NCBI GenBank assembly: GCA_023435985.1
Contig: JAEZKY010000060.1
Location: 1-24,333 of the forward strand
Direction of reading: 5' to 3'
Length of the DNA: 24,333 nt
Source of the DNA: Bacillota bacterium
GTDB lineage: Bacteria; Bacillota; Clostridia; Clostridiales; Clostridiaceae
This document shows, piece by piece, positions 1 through 7,724 of the stretch. The position numbers were made by a program, and so were the translations under genes. Every line of letters begins with the position of its first letter. Position 1 is the first letter of the stretch. Under the pieces are notes generated by a model, which had not been told where the DNA came from, ran no database searches, and was given only the letters and a program-made list of their open reading frames with translations.

Positions 1-2
1 TA

Positions 3-362
3 TCTGTACTGGTAGTTGCAGCTTTAGCAACAATACTTGCATATTTACCTAACAAAACAATCCTTGATATTGTTGGTCAAGCATGGGCAGGTTTTGGTTC
101 ATCTTTTGGGCCTGCTCTTCTATTAAGCCTTTATTGGAAAAAAATGACCAAGTGGGGAGCATTATCAGGTATGATTGTTGGTGGAGTGACAGTTATCATT
201 TGGATAACTTCAGGTTTATCAGGCTACCTATATGAGATGATTCCAGGTTTCTTGCTATCACTTATATCTATTGTTATTGTCAGCCTTTTAACTTATAAAC
301 CCAATGAGATTATTGATAAGGAATTTGATAAAATGGAAAAGACATTGTTAGATATGAACTAA
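3..362 (+). CDS. putP: Sodium/proline symporter, C-terminal part (partial)
   Basis: This is the last ~119 residues of a sodium:solute symporter (SSS family). The open frame enters from the left window edge and reads through base 3, so the methionine at base 144 is internal and not a start. The text around WAGFGSSFGPALLLSLYW, followed by MTKWGALSGMIVGG and YEMIPGF, matches the conserved last transmembrane helices of PutP, the Na+-coupled proline importer of the cytoplasmic membrane. Three hydrophobic segments can be seen, then a short charged cytosolic tail ending in LLDMN. The tail length fits a normal PutP C-terminus, so the gene looks intact here. Substrate assignment rests on family resemblance, because the Na+ and proline sites lie outside the window. 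It converges on the beta-amylase gene, with a hairpin between them. Confidence 0.9.
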   Translation, partial: SVLVVAALATILAYLPNKTILDIVGQAWAGFGSSFGPALLLSLYWKKMTKWGALSGMIVGGVTVIIWITSGLSGYLYEMIPGFLLSLISIVIVSLLTYKPNEIIDKEFDKMEKTLLDMN

Positions 363-400
363 AGTTATATTTGATTATTTTATAATTGAAGCATAAGATT

Positions 401-440
401 AAAGCACATATGATTTTACCGTAAAAATCATATGTGCTTT
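401..440. terminator. Bidirectional hairpin between putP and beta-amylase
   Basis: A perfect 17-bp inverted repeat (401-417 with 424-440) encloses a 6-nt loop. It lies 38 bp after the putP stop and about 45 bp after the amylase stop on the other strand. The T-tracts are weak on both sides, so it may end both convergent transcripts or mainly protect their 3' ends. Confidence 0.7.
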
Positions 441-484
441 ATATTTACCTCAACTCTTAATACTATTACATTTTTCTCTCTTAA

Positions 485-2131
485 CTAATTCATCCAGTTC
501 CAAGTATAATTCCCGCCTCCACTTGGAATAGTGTATGATTTATTATTTCCACCTTCCCAAATTGCATTTCCACTATTATCTTTCTTAATTGCTTTAAATT
601 CATAAGGGCGTCCTTCTCCAAGATACGTGGTTCCTGTCCAGCTTCCATTGCTATAATTAAGCGCTGTAGCATATGAACCCGTACTCCAATCAGCTAACTC
701 CCATCTACTTCCTGTAACATAAACATTTTGACCATATACTGTATTAGCACCATTTACTGTAAGTTTAACAGGAACTGGTTTCATAGCTAGTATATCTGCA
801 AATGAAGCTAATTCCGATGTAGACTTTCCATTATCATCAATAATATTTCCCAATCTTAATAATGTGAAACCTGAAAAATTATAATTAAATAACATTTCAG
901 CAATATTTTGATATGCCTGATTATTATTTGAAATAGATAATGCATTTTCTCCAAAATGGTTTATTCCTTTAGAATTTGCAAGACTAGCAATATCCTTAAC
1001 AAGAATCTTTGGCGCTGAATAATACGGACTTGTATTTGCATTTGAGTCGTCCATTTCTAAACATGTAAATGTCAAATCTACATCTGATTCCTTAAATTGA
1101 TCAAGTAAAGTGCTGTAATTATAATAACCCGCACAATATTCTGCTGCATGCGGCATTGTTTGACTATTCATAAGCCAATGTATCCCTGATATTTTTGCTC
1201 CTATCCTTACGTTAAAAACTGAGTCAAAATGTGAATGAGCTTCTGAAGCTATATCTGCTAAATGCTTTGTAAGCACACCCTGATACCAGCTCAAAAAATC
1301 GCATCCATATACTGAATTATAGCCATTTTCGAAGAAATTATCTCCATCTGTTGGAGGACTAACTTGCAAAAAACTTGTAAGATTTGTTCCCCATGCATTG
1401 TTTAATTCCTTTATTGTACCATATTTTATTTTCATTGAGTTTTGAAAATCTGCTTCTGCTGCTGCACTATAACATTGTAAATATCCCCTATTAGGGTATT
1501 CCCAGCCAAAAGCTGCATTATATGAAGGATATCTTAGTTCACCTGCTGGCCCACCAGAAATATATATTTTAGCTATAATGTCTTTATACCCGCTAAAATT
1601 TAATGCAAATGAATCGTAAAGTTCATCATACTGCTTATTTGCTCCAGACCACCATGGGCTAAGAGCCTCTTTATCAAAATTCCCTTTCTCATCTTTATAC
1701 TCTATATTCTCAGGCGTATCTTTATTCCATAGCCATGAAGGTAAAGATATATTTACTGTATCTCCTACATTTCCACCACATTGATGAGTTGATATTATAG
1801 GTACCCACTTTAATCCTGATGAGCGTACAGCATCAGCATATGTTTTATAATAACTCCAGTCAAATTGGTTATCTCCTTTACTTTCAACATCTCCCCACCA
1901 TACATCTGTTGTAATTGCATAGACTCCACTATTCTTCAGTGTTATCAATTTATTTTTAAAGGCATTCCAATCTGTTATTTTTTCTAACGGTGCCATTACA
2001 AATGACTTGTAATCAGACTTTATGGTTGAAGCATTTACTTTAAAGCCAAATGATAAAAGTAGTGTAAAAACAAGTAATAAAGATACTAGAGCCCTTTCAT
2101 AACCTCTTAAGATTTTGTTAACATACTTCAT
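485..2131 (-). CDS. Secreted beta-amylase (GH14) with C-terminal starch-binding domain
   Basis: Beta-amylase removes maltose units from the non-reducing ends of starch outside the cell. Residues 1-35 form a signal peptide: a basic start, a hydrophobic run around 15-30 and a likely cut after VNA. The GH14 barrel follows at about 40-450. It shows the TTDVWWGDVE block (74-83), the HQCGGNVGD signature (116-124), the GPAGELRYPSY signature with the acid Glu198, and CLEMDD with the base Glu359. Both catalytic glutamates are present. Residues ~455-548 look like a CBM20 starch-binding module (RWELADW, a WxG-type core, and the ending NYTWNW). The length of 548 matches bacterial beta-amylases with one CBM. 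The start has an AGGAGGG site 6-7 bases upstream. It appears monocistronic, with its own promoter. The 60-codon frame inside it at 490-672 is a shadow. Confidence 0.95.
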   Translation of the reverse strand: MKYVNKILRGYERALVSLLLVFTLLLSFGFKVNASTIKSDYKSFVMAPLEKITDWNAFKNKLITLKNSGVYAITTDVWWGDVESKGDNQFDWSYYKTYADAVRSSGLKWVPIISTHQCGGNVGDTVNISLPSWLWNKDTPENIEYKDEKGNFDKEALSPWWSGANKQYDELYDSFALNFSGYKDIIAKIYISGGPAGELRYPSYNAAFGWEYPNRGYLQCYSAAAEADFQNSMKIKYGTIKELNNAWGTNLTSFLQVSPPTDGDNFFENGYNSVYGCDFLSWYQGVLTKHLADIASEAHSHFDSVFNVRIGAKISGIHWLMNSQTMPHAAEYCAGYYNYSTLLDQFKESDVDLTFTCLEMDDSNANTSPYYSAPKILVKDIASLANSKGINHFGENALSISNNNQAYQNIAEMLFNYNFSGFTLLRLGNIIDDNGKSTSELASFADILAMKPVPVKLTVNGANTVYGQNVYVTGSRWELADWSTGSYATALNYSNGSWTGTTYLGEGRPYEFKAIKKDNSGNAIWEGGNNKSYTIPSGGGNYTWNWMN

Positions 2132-2214
2132 AAATTCCCTCCTAGTATTTTACTGATATATTGAGTAAAGCATTAGGACATTATAATTGAGTTATTTTTC
2201 CATTACTTAACTTA

Positions 2215-2243
2215 ATTATATTCCATATTATGTAAGCATTCAA
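2215..2243 (-). promoter_or_regulatory. Probable sigma-A promoter of the beta-amylase gene
   Basis: On the minus strand, TTGAAT (2243-2238) and a perfect TATAAT (2220-2215) are separated by 17 bp. This predicts a leader of about 75 nt before the amylase start. No clear CcpA cre site was found; TGTAAGCATTCA at 2231-2242 overlaps the -35 but lacks the central CG. Confidence 0.6.
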
Positions 2244-2264
2244 TGTTTTTATATCCTAAAAGTC

Positions 2265-2286
2265 ATAATGATATAATTATCATTAT
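2265..2286. promoter_or_regulatory. 9-4-9 palindrome upstream of the amylase promoter
   Basis: ATAATGATA and TATCATTAT flank a TAAT spacer. The element is centred about 35 bp upstream of the predicted amylase -35. Its position suits an activator or repressor site. The half-sites resemble Fur-type GATAAT repeats, but the spacing differs from the classical Fur box. It may be an operator or simply an AT-rich chance palindrome. Confidence 0.3.
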
Positions 2287-2381
2287 AGCCAAGCATTATC
2301 TAATTACTCAGCTATAATGTATTTTACTTAAATAAATCTATGCTAAATGCTAGCTGTAATTTTAATTTCTTATTTATTAAT

Positions 2382-3263
2382 TTAAGTTCTCACCCATGTT
2401 TTAAAATCCTCTGGTGAATCTTCATTAATAAGAAATACTCTTGCGCCACGCGGAACATCATCTCTACCATAAGTTCCATATCCCATATATCCAGCATATC
2501 CAAGTCTAATACCTCTTAATGCAGCACAATAATTATTTAAATGATCATGACCTGTAAAAATACCTTTTACATCTCCAGTTTTAATTACTTTACTAAAGAG
2601 ACACAAATTTATTTTTGCAACGCTTTCCTCTTCAAATCTTTCACCATCAATTAATCCAGTTTCCCATGCTTTTTTAAAATTCCGTAATGGTATATGAAAA
2701 AACATGAGTGCTGGTATTATTTTATTATAGTTTCGTTTTAGGTTTAAAGCAGTCCTCCTATACCAATATATCTGAGTAAGCTTTATCCAATCATATCCCC
2801 CAATGAACGAAGGTGCATATTTTCCAGAGTCTATCATATAAATATTAAACTTGGGTGTTTTTCTTTTTGAACTTTCTATAATAATATTATAATTTCCAAT
2901 TCTATCAGAAGTTTTATATCCAACTTCACTCAAATTATATTTATAGTTCATATATAAATCCATCATTTCTTCCTTAGTCATCATCCCATGCTCATCATCA
3001 TGGTTACCAAAAACAATTGCCCAAGGTATCCTCCTATTTTCCATTGGTCCCGCTATATTGTTAATAGCTTTCTTAACGTCATCTATAGTTTTACATTTAC
3101 CATCAATATTATCTCCAGTTAAAACCACCATATTAGGTTTCTCGCAATCTAATATCCTATTCATAAGGCCTATAGATTTATCCTTTTCTGGCCCTTCATG
3201 TATATCTGTAAATTGAACTATCTTAAAATTTTTATTATTATCAAATTTAAGTGGTATTTTCAT
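2382..3263 (-). CDS. Calcineurin-like metallophosphoesterase
   Basis: This is a cytosolic metal-dependent phosphoesterase of the calcineurin-like superfamily, with no signal peptide or membrane segment. Counting from an upstream in-frame Met at 3281, all the metal and active-site motifs are in order: FTDIHEG (Asp26, His28), GDNIDG (Asp57), GNHDDE (Asn93, His94), FFHIP (His196) and GHDH (His245, His247). The arrangement resembles the purple-acid/Dcr2-like branch that acts on phosphoproteins or small phosphoesters; the substrate cannot be told from sequence. I place the start at 3263 because an AGG lies about 8 bases upstream of it. The Met at 3281 has no ribosome site, and a TATAAT sits only 8 bp away. 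The gene stands alone, and I found no strong terminator after it before the amylase promoter. Confidence 0.85.
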   Translation of the reverse strand: MKIPLKFDNNKNFKIVQFTDIHEGPEKDKSIGLMNRILDCEKPNMVVLTGDNIDGKCKTIDDVKKAINNIAGPMENRRIPWAIVFGNHDDEHGMMTKEEMMDLYMNYKYNLSEVGYKTSDRIGNYNIIIESSKRKTPKFNIYMIDSGKYAPSFIGGYDWIKLTQIYWYRRTALNLKRNYNKIIPALMFFHIPLRNFKKAWETGLIDGERFEEESVAKINLCLFSKVIKTGDVKGIFTGHDHLNNYCAALRGIRLGYAGYMGYGTYGRDDVPRGARVFLINEDSPEDFKTWVRT

Positions 3264-3287
3264 AATAGGACCTGCTTTCATTTAATA

Positions 3288-3324
3288 TATTATACTAATT
3301 TTTATGATAAAAATTAGTATAATA
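3288..3324. promoter_or_regulatory. 37-bp palindrome upstream of the phosphoesterase gene
   Basis: A perfect 17-bp inverted repeat (3288-3304 with 3308-3324) has a 3-nt loop and directly precedes the phosphoesterase. Each arm contains TATAAT or TATTAT, so the core promoter seems to lie inside the palindrome. It could be a repressor operator or an RNA hairpin. It has no U-tract typical of a terminator in the sense direction. Confidence 0.5.
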
Positions 3325-3391
3325 GTATCTACATTAAAAACATATCTTTTTTCAGAAATTGACATTTAAAAATTCAGCTTACAGAAAAAAT

Positions 3392-3439
3392 AAAAAACAA
3401 GAACTAAGTTATCGCTTTAGAACCTAGCTCTTGTTTTTT
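3392..3439 (-). terminator. Intrinsic terminator of the ammonium transporter gene
   Basis: The arms at 3392-3410 and 3421-3439 pair over 19 bp on the minus strand. The two G-U wobbles would be A-C mismatches on the plus strand, so the minus strand is the functional one. The arm ends in a T-run, and more T-rich sequence follows. It begins 15 bp after the amt stop. Confidence 0.9.
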
Positions 3440-3453
3440 ATAATAATTAACTT

Positions 3454-4686
3454 TTACATATTTAAACCTGAGTAACCTTCTTCTCCATGCAGCGAAATAT
3501 CCAATCCTTCTGATTCCTCACTTGAAGTTGCTCTTAATTTCATTACAAAACCTATAACTTTAAGTATTATAAATGTCGCAACTGCTGCATATAACGCAGT
3601 AACACAAGTTGATATTAAATGTGCTTTTATAAGTGCAAAATTACCATATATTAATCCATCCGCACCTGCTGGGTTAATTGCCTTAGAAGCAAATATAGCA
3701 GTGGATATAGATCCCCATATTCCACCTATGCCATGACATCCAAAAGCATCTAAGGCATCATCGTATCCTAATTTTTTCTTCAGAATAGCTATAGCAAAGA
3801 AACTTAAAGCTCCCCCGACTAGTCCAATGAATATAGCTGATACAGGGCTTACAAAACCTGCTCCCTGCGTTATAGAAACTAGTCCCGCAATAGCTCCACT
3901 AACTATTCCAAGTGCAGTAGGTTTTTTATAAAGAATCCACTCGCAAGCTGCCCATCCAATAGCTCCAGCTGCTGCAGAAGTATTCGTTGTAAAAAATGCG
4001 TTAATTGCAACATAATTCATAGAAAGAGCGCTTCCTGCATTAAATCCAAACCAACCAAACCATAAAAGTCCTCCTCCGAGTATTGCCATAGGTATATGAT
4101 GAGGTCCCGGACTAGGTTTCTTTCTTTTTCCAATAACTAGTGCTGCAATAAGACCGGAAACTCCAGAATTTATTTCAACCGGATGTCCTCCTGCAAAATC
4201 TAGAACTCCTAAACTTTTTAGCCATCCATTAGTACCCCATACCCAATGAGCGATAGGATCATAAACTAATGTACTCCATAAGATTATTAATACTAAAAAA
4301 GCCGGAAAAGTCATACGTTCAGCAACGGAACCTGAAATAACAGCTGCTGTGATTGCCGCAAACATTAATTGAAATATCACAAATTCTAAATGAGGTATTG
4401 TACCTGCATAATCTACATTTGGTGTAATTCCTATATTATTTAAAAATCCCCAATCTAATCCTCCAATTATACCTTTAATATCTGGCCCAAAGGTTAAAGT
4501 ATATCCAACAAAGATCCACTGTATAGATATGATAACTAACGCAGCATAATTTTGTATTGTAATACTTAGCACATTCTTGCTCCTTACCATACCACCATAA
4601 AACAAAGCTAAACCTGGCACCATCAACATTACTAGTGCAGCACAAATAAATACAAATCCCATATCCGCGCCATTCAACAATTCCAT
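3454..4686 (-). CDS. amt: Ammonium transporter (Amt/MEP family) with a Glu in the twin-His position
   Basis: This trimeric inner-membrane channel imports ammonium. The 410 residues contain about 11 hydrophobic helices with no cleaved signal, starting directly in TM1. Family marks are the DFAGG signature (163-167), the GFNAGSA segment (214-220, Ser219) and DAFGCHGIGG (His318). The first pore histidine of the twin-His pair (His168 of E. coli AmtB) aligns with Glu171 in GGHPVEIN, and codon GAA at 4174-4176 confirms it. The cytosolic tail GLDISLHGEEGY matches the conserved tail that contacts PII (GlnK). No glnK gene lies beside it in this window. The start has a GGGGGA ribosome site about 8 bases upstream. 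The gene is monocistronic, behind a structured leader of about 200 nt. Confidence 0.95.
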   Translation of the reverse strand: MELLNGADMGFVFICAALVMLMVPGLALFYGGMVRSKNVLSITIQNYAALVIISIQWIFVGYTLTFGPDIKGIIGGLDWGFLNNIGITPNVDYAGTIPHLEFVIFQLMFAAITAAVISGSVAERMTFPAFLVLIILWSTLVYDPIAHWVWGTNGWLKSLGVLDFAGGHPVEINSGVSGLIAALVIGKRKKPSPGPHHIPMAILGGGLLWFGWFGFNAGSALSMNYVAINAFFTTNTSAAAGAIGWAACEWILYKKPTALGIVSGAIAGLVSITQGAGFVSPVSAIFIGLVGGALSFFAIAILKKKLGYDDALDAFGCHGIGGIWGSISTAIFASKAINPAGADGLIYGNFALIKAHLISTCVTALYAAVATFIILKVIGFVMKLRATSSEESEGLDISLHGEEGYSGLNM

Positions 4687-4776
4687 ATTTTTATTCCCCC
4701 TTGAATAATTTTTAAGCTTTTGATTACTAATTGCATTTTGAGTTTATTGCTAATATATTGCTTTATTATAGTTCCA

Positions 4777-4854
4777 CAAAAAATAAAAAGGCGCTCTCAC
4801 TTCAAAAAGGTATATCTATTGTCAGATATATCTTTGCATAGAAATGAAAACGCC
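4777..4854 (-). promoter_or_regulatory. Terminator-like hairpin in the amt leader (putative attenuator)
   Basis: On the minus strand, 4854-4841 pairs with 4803-4790 in a 14-bp outer stem. Its three G-U wobbles would be C-A mismatches on the other strand. A second, inner stem (4835-4824 with 4817-4806, one mismatch, 6-nt loop) sits on top. The hairpin is followed at once by TTTTTATTTTTT (4789-4778). It lies after the predicted amt promoters and about 90 nt before the amt start, so transcription must read through it. Upstream leader segments at 4857-4862 (GAAAAC) and 4870-4877 (AAAUGAAA) can pair with parts of its 5' arm instead. Known antitermination in clostridial nitrogen genes (NitR/ANTAR) makes such control plausible here, but it is inferred. 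Confidence 0.6.
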
Positions 4855-4885
4855 ATTGTTTTCCAAATATTTCATTTAATAATGT

Positions 4886-4928
4886 ATTATACTTTTATAA
4901 GTTTACTATCTTAAAATTTAGGTGTCAA
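4886..4928 (-). promoter_or_regulatory. Overlapping promoter candidates for amt
   Basis: Two sigma-A-like pairs overlap on the minus strand. The first is TTAAGA (4914-4909), 17 bp, then a perfect TATAAT (4891-4886). The second is a perfect TTGACA (4928-4923), 17 bp, then TAAACT (4905-4900). Both start transcription upstream of the terminator-like hairpin, giving a leader of roughly 190-210 nt. The 64-codon plus-strand frame across this area has a TTG start, no ribosome site, and is not considered a gene. Confidence 0.55.
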
Positions 4929-5004
4929 TACAAAATGTAAAATTATTTTATTTTATGCTGAAATATGAATATTTTTTTTCACAAATAAAATAGAAGTGAT
5001 AATA

Positions 5005-5046
5005 AACAAAAAATCTCTTGCTTTTATACACCAAAAACAAGAGATT
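5005..5046 (-). terminator. Terminator of the DUF4261-like gene
   Basis: CAAGAGATT (5038-5046) and AATCTCTTG (5012-5020) form a 9-bp stem with a 17-nt loop. On the minus strand it is followed by TTTTGTTT. It lies about 60 bp after the upstream gene's stop, which separates that gene from the amt transcript. Confidence 0.8.
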
Positions 5047-5103
5047 CGTATTTCTTATCTTATTATATTAAATAACTCAGTATTTCCTTTGCATTTCCTA
5101 TAA

Positions 5104-5964
5104 TTAAGCTCTATTTCCTCCCGAAAACTCTCTTCCAGGATTAATATCTATAACAACACGTTTAGGTTCTGCCAATGAAACTTCATGCTCACATTTCCAC
5201 TTTTCCATTTCACCTATTCCTTCTATTTCTTTTAATTTATCAGCCACTTCACTATTATCAAAGATATAATATCCATAAGAATATAAAATATCAATCACTT
5301 GATTAGGATCTAAATTTTTAAAATGGCATTGCAAATCACATAATCCTATTGCTGAAAGTCCTAAAGTATCCATTAAGTATTCATCTTCTTTTCCTTCAAT
5401 ATTAAATAATCTTACATTTAATATACCAAATAAAATATCATAATCTTCATTAAAAGGATTGTTACCTAAGTATTCGTCTCTGCTAATTACCTGCTCAGTA
5501 AGTTGAAAATGAATTCCTTCACATGGAATAAGTTCTGTTATAGCATAAAGTGCTTTTTGAAAAATTTCAATTCTTTTACTATATTCTAACCCTATAGCCA
5601 TTATATCTGTTACTATAATCCTATAAGAACATTCCTCAATCTCTTCTTTATTTTTAAAATTTTCCGATTGTTCCAATGATTTTTTTAACTTTAAAATATC
5701 TGGTTTATCATAAACTTTACTAATAACTATTGAGACTGGTGCACTCATATTTTTGTATTCTAATATATGATCCATAAATGCAAATATAATATTATTTTCC
5801 TGTCTAGATGAAATTTCAACATTCCCACAATATTTCTTAATATTTTCTAATAAGTCGTTTTCCAAAATAACAGGTTCTTCTTTCATATAAAGCTCTACAC
5901 TATATGTTTCCGCAAAAACATCTGGCACATTTTCCTCTTTATTCTTTTCTCTGTATTTCTTCAT
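5104..5964 (-). CDS. DUF4261-like cytosolic protein of unknown function
   Basis: This is a soluble 286-residue protein without a signal peptide or transmembrane segment. It opens with a charged stretch (MKKYREKNKEEN). A mixed alpha/beta domain spans about residues 15-245. Its marks are a mid-region IEIFQKALYAITELIPCEGIHF, DTLGLSAIGLCDLQCHF near 205-217, and a C-terminal VVIDINPGREF. This pattern reminds me of the DUF4261 family. I cannot assign an activity, and no catalytic motif stands out. The start is preceded by AAGAAGG about 9 bases upstream. It has its own terminator and no obvious operon partner. Some proteins of this kind occur near secretion or toxin-immunity loci, but nothing here supports such a role. 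Confidence 0.75.
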   Translation of the reverse strand: MKKYREKNKEENVPDVFAETYSVELYMKEEPVILENDLLENIKKYCGNVEISSRQENNIIFAFMDHILEYKNMSAPVSIVISKVYDKPDILKLKKSLEQSENFKNKEEIEECSYRIIVTDIMAIGLEYSKRIEIFQKALYAITELIPCEGIHFQLTEQVISRDEYLGNNPFNEDYDILFGILNVRLFNIEGKEDEYLMDTLGLSAIGLCDLQCHFKNLDPNQVIDILYSYGYYIFDNSEVADKLKEIEGIGEMEKWKCEHEVSLAEPKRVVIDINPGREFSGGNRA

Positions 5965-6020
5965 GCTGCAAACCTTCTTTCTCTTCTCGTAATTTTTCTA
6001 ATATAAATAATTTTATTTTA

Positions 6021-6065
6021 TATAAAAAAGCCATCTCAAAATTCAATCAATTTTGAGACAGCTTT
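6021..6065 (-). terminator. Terminator of the FAD/Rieske oxidoreductase gene
   Basis: The arms at 6027-6043 and 6049-6065 give a 17-bp stem with a 5-nt loop. Two G-U wobbles pair only on the minus strand. A TTTTTT tract follows (6026-6023 region). It starts about 64 bp after the stop codon. Confidence 0.85.
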
Positions 6066-6128
6066 GCCCATCAACTATTAGTTTATTATATCATAATAAT
6101 TTATTATTTTGTACATAATTTCTTTAAA

Positions 6129-7574
6129 TTATATATTAGGTAAAGATTTATTAGTAGGACCTTCTATCCAATTTCCTTTGTAATCATATCTTGAACCATG
6201 ACATGGACATTCCCATGTTAATTCATCAGCATTCCAATGAAGTTCACAACCTAAATGAGCACATTTTGTTGATATAGCAAATATATTTCCGTAATTATCC
6301 TTATATACCCCAGCCTTTTGCCCCTTATATTCTATAATACCTGCCTGACCCTTCTGAATATTACTTGTATTTTCTTCCGGAATGTCTATCCTTTGTGCAA
6401 TAAAGTTTTTTGCAGTTATAATTATATCATTGGCAGCATTTTTCATTGAAGCTGACATATCGAATCTTCTTGGTGAAAATATTTCTGAAAAATCATTTTC
6501 TTTTTGAAGAATCATATCACTTATTATCATTGCAGCTGCCATTGAATTTGTCATTCCCCATTTTTTGAAACCTGTTGCCACATAAATATTTGGTGTTTTT
6601 GATGAATAATGTCCTATATAAGGTATATCATCTAAGGTCATACAGTCTTGTGCTGACCAATGAAACCTTTCTATTGAATCATGATAAAACTGTTTTGCAG
6701 CTTTTCTCAACTTATCATAAGCCCCACCTTTCTCATTTTCGCCAACTCTATGTACAGCGCCACCAAATAATAATAAATTTTTATAATTTCTAAATGAATA
6801 GGCATTTTTATCAATACCTTTATACATACCATTTAAGACTTGAGCATTTTCTAAAGCTAATACATAAGATCTTTCTTGATGCATTCTCATAAAATAATAT
6901 CCCGGGGTATTTAAAAATGGATAATGCGTTGCTACTACTATTTCATCTGCCTTAATTTCTACTCCTTCCTTTGTCACTACAGTGCTTTTTTCTGTAATAT
7001 CAAGTGCCGTCGTATTTTCATAAATAGTTAACTTTTCTGAGATTGGTTTCAAAAATTTAAGCGGATTGAACTGAGCTTGATTCTTAAATTTCAATGCTCC
7101 TTTAACTTCAAATGGCAGATCAACTTTATTAACTATTTCAGCATCAATTCCTAGTTTTTTCGCTGCATTATATTCATCTTCAAGGCTTTTTATATTATCC
7201 AAAGAGTACAAATAAGCATCCTTATGTTCGAAATCACAATCAATATTTTCCTCGTCAATTACTTCTTTGTACCTCTCTATCGCCAGCATATTAGCCTTAG
7301 CATATTGCCTTGCACCTTCTTCACCAAATTCCTTAATTAATTTGTCATAAATTAAATCATGCTGGCATGTTATTTTAGCTGTTGTGTTTCTTGTAACTCC
7401 ACTAGCAATGCTTTTAGCATCAATAACAACAACCTCTTTCCCACTTCTATTAAGCATATGCGCTGTCAGCATTCCAGCCATACCAGCTCCTATTATTAGA
7501 ACTTCACATTTAATATCTTTATCTAAAGCCTCTCTTTTTCTAAAATCAATTTCAGAATTCCATACACTTTCCAC
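6129..7574 (-). CDS. FAD-dependent oxidoreductase fused to a Rieske [2Fe-2S] domain (YhfW-like)
   Basis: This cytosolic flavoprotein joins a DAO-type FAD domain to a C-terminal Rieske iron-sulfur domain, the architecture of Bacillus YhfW. The dinucleotide-binding motif IIGAGMAG is at 27-34, followed by VVVIDA (48-53) and a TRNTTAK segment typical of the family. A second FAD-contact block, YVATGFKKWGMT, lies at 331-342. The Rieske domain (about 405-481) has CAHLGC (Cys438, His440, Cys443) and CPCHGS (Cys456, Cys458, His459), so all four cluster ligands and the disulfide pair are present. The start codon is GTG (7572-7574), supported by GAGGTGA 8 bases upstream. The natural electron donor and substrate are unknown for the family. 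It is transcribed divergently from an SDR dehydrogenase across 150 bp. Confidence 0.9.
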   Translation of the reverse strand: MESVWNSEIDFRKREALDKDIKCEVLIIGAGMAGMLTAHMLNRSGKEVVVIDAKSIASGVTRNTTAKITCQHDLIYDKLIKEFGEEGARQYAKANMLAIERYKEVIDEENIDCDFEHKDAYLYSLDNIKSLEDEYNAAKKLGIDAEIVNKVDLPFEVKGALKFKNQAQFNPLKFLKPISEKLTIYENTTALDITEKSTVVTKEGVEIKADEIVVATHYPFLNTPGYYFMRMHQERSYVLALENAQVLNGMYKGIDKNAYSFRNYKNLLLFGGAVHRVGENEKGGAYDKLRKAAKQFYHDSIERFHWSAQDCMTLDDIPYIGHYSSKTPNIYVATGFKKWGMTNSMAAAMIISDMILQKENDFSEIFSPRRFDMSASMKNAANDIIITAKNFIAQRIDIPEENTSNIQKGQAGIIEYKGQKAGVYKDNYGNIFAISTKCAHLGCELHWNADELTWECPCHGSRYDYKGNWIEGPTNKSLPNI

Positions 7575-7724
7575 GTATACATCACCTCATATTTAGTATC
7601 TCTTCTTTTTTTAAATATACACAAGATTTATACATTAACAGCTTCTCATTTATAAAATTTCTTCACTAATAACTTCATGAACTCATAAATTATAATGATA
7701 TAAAAAATATATTAGGAGAAACTA
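7575..7724. promoter_or_regulatory. Divergent promoter region of the Rieske oxidoreductase and SDR genes
   Basis: Toward the SDR gene there is a perfect TATAAT (7691-7696) with no good -35 at normal spacing. Toward the oxidoreductase, TTATAA, 17 bp, then TATAAA (about 7655-7627) is a weak match. The shared 150-bp spacer makes joint control plausible, but no clear palindromic operator was seen. Confidence 0.35.

Noticed and set aside
2231..2242. Possible CcpA cre site TGTAAGCATTCA at the amylase -35
   Set aside because: It is two bases short of the cre length and lacks the central CG.
2265..2286. Fur box at the amylase upstream palindrome
   Set aside because: The half-sites are similar, but the spacing and centre do not fit a 19-bp Fur box, and an iron link to amylase is not expected.
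4720..4914. 64-codon plus-strand open frame opposite the amt leader
   Set aside because: It starts with TTG, has no ribosome site, and its sequence is explained by the structured leader on the other strand.
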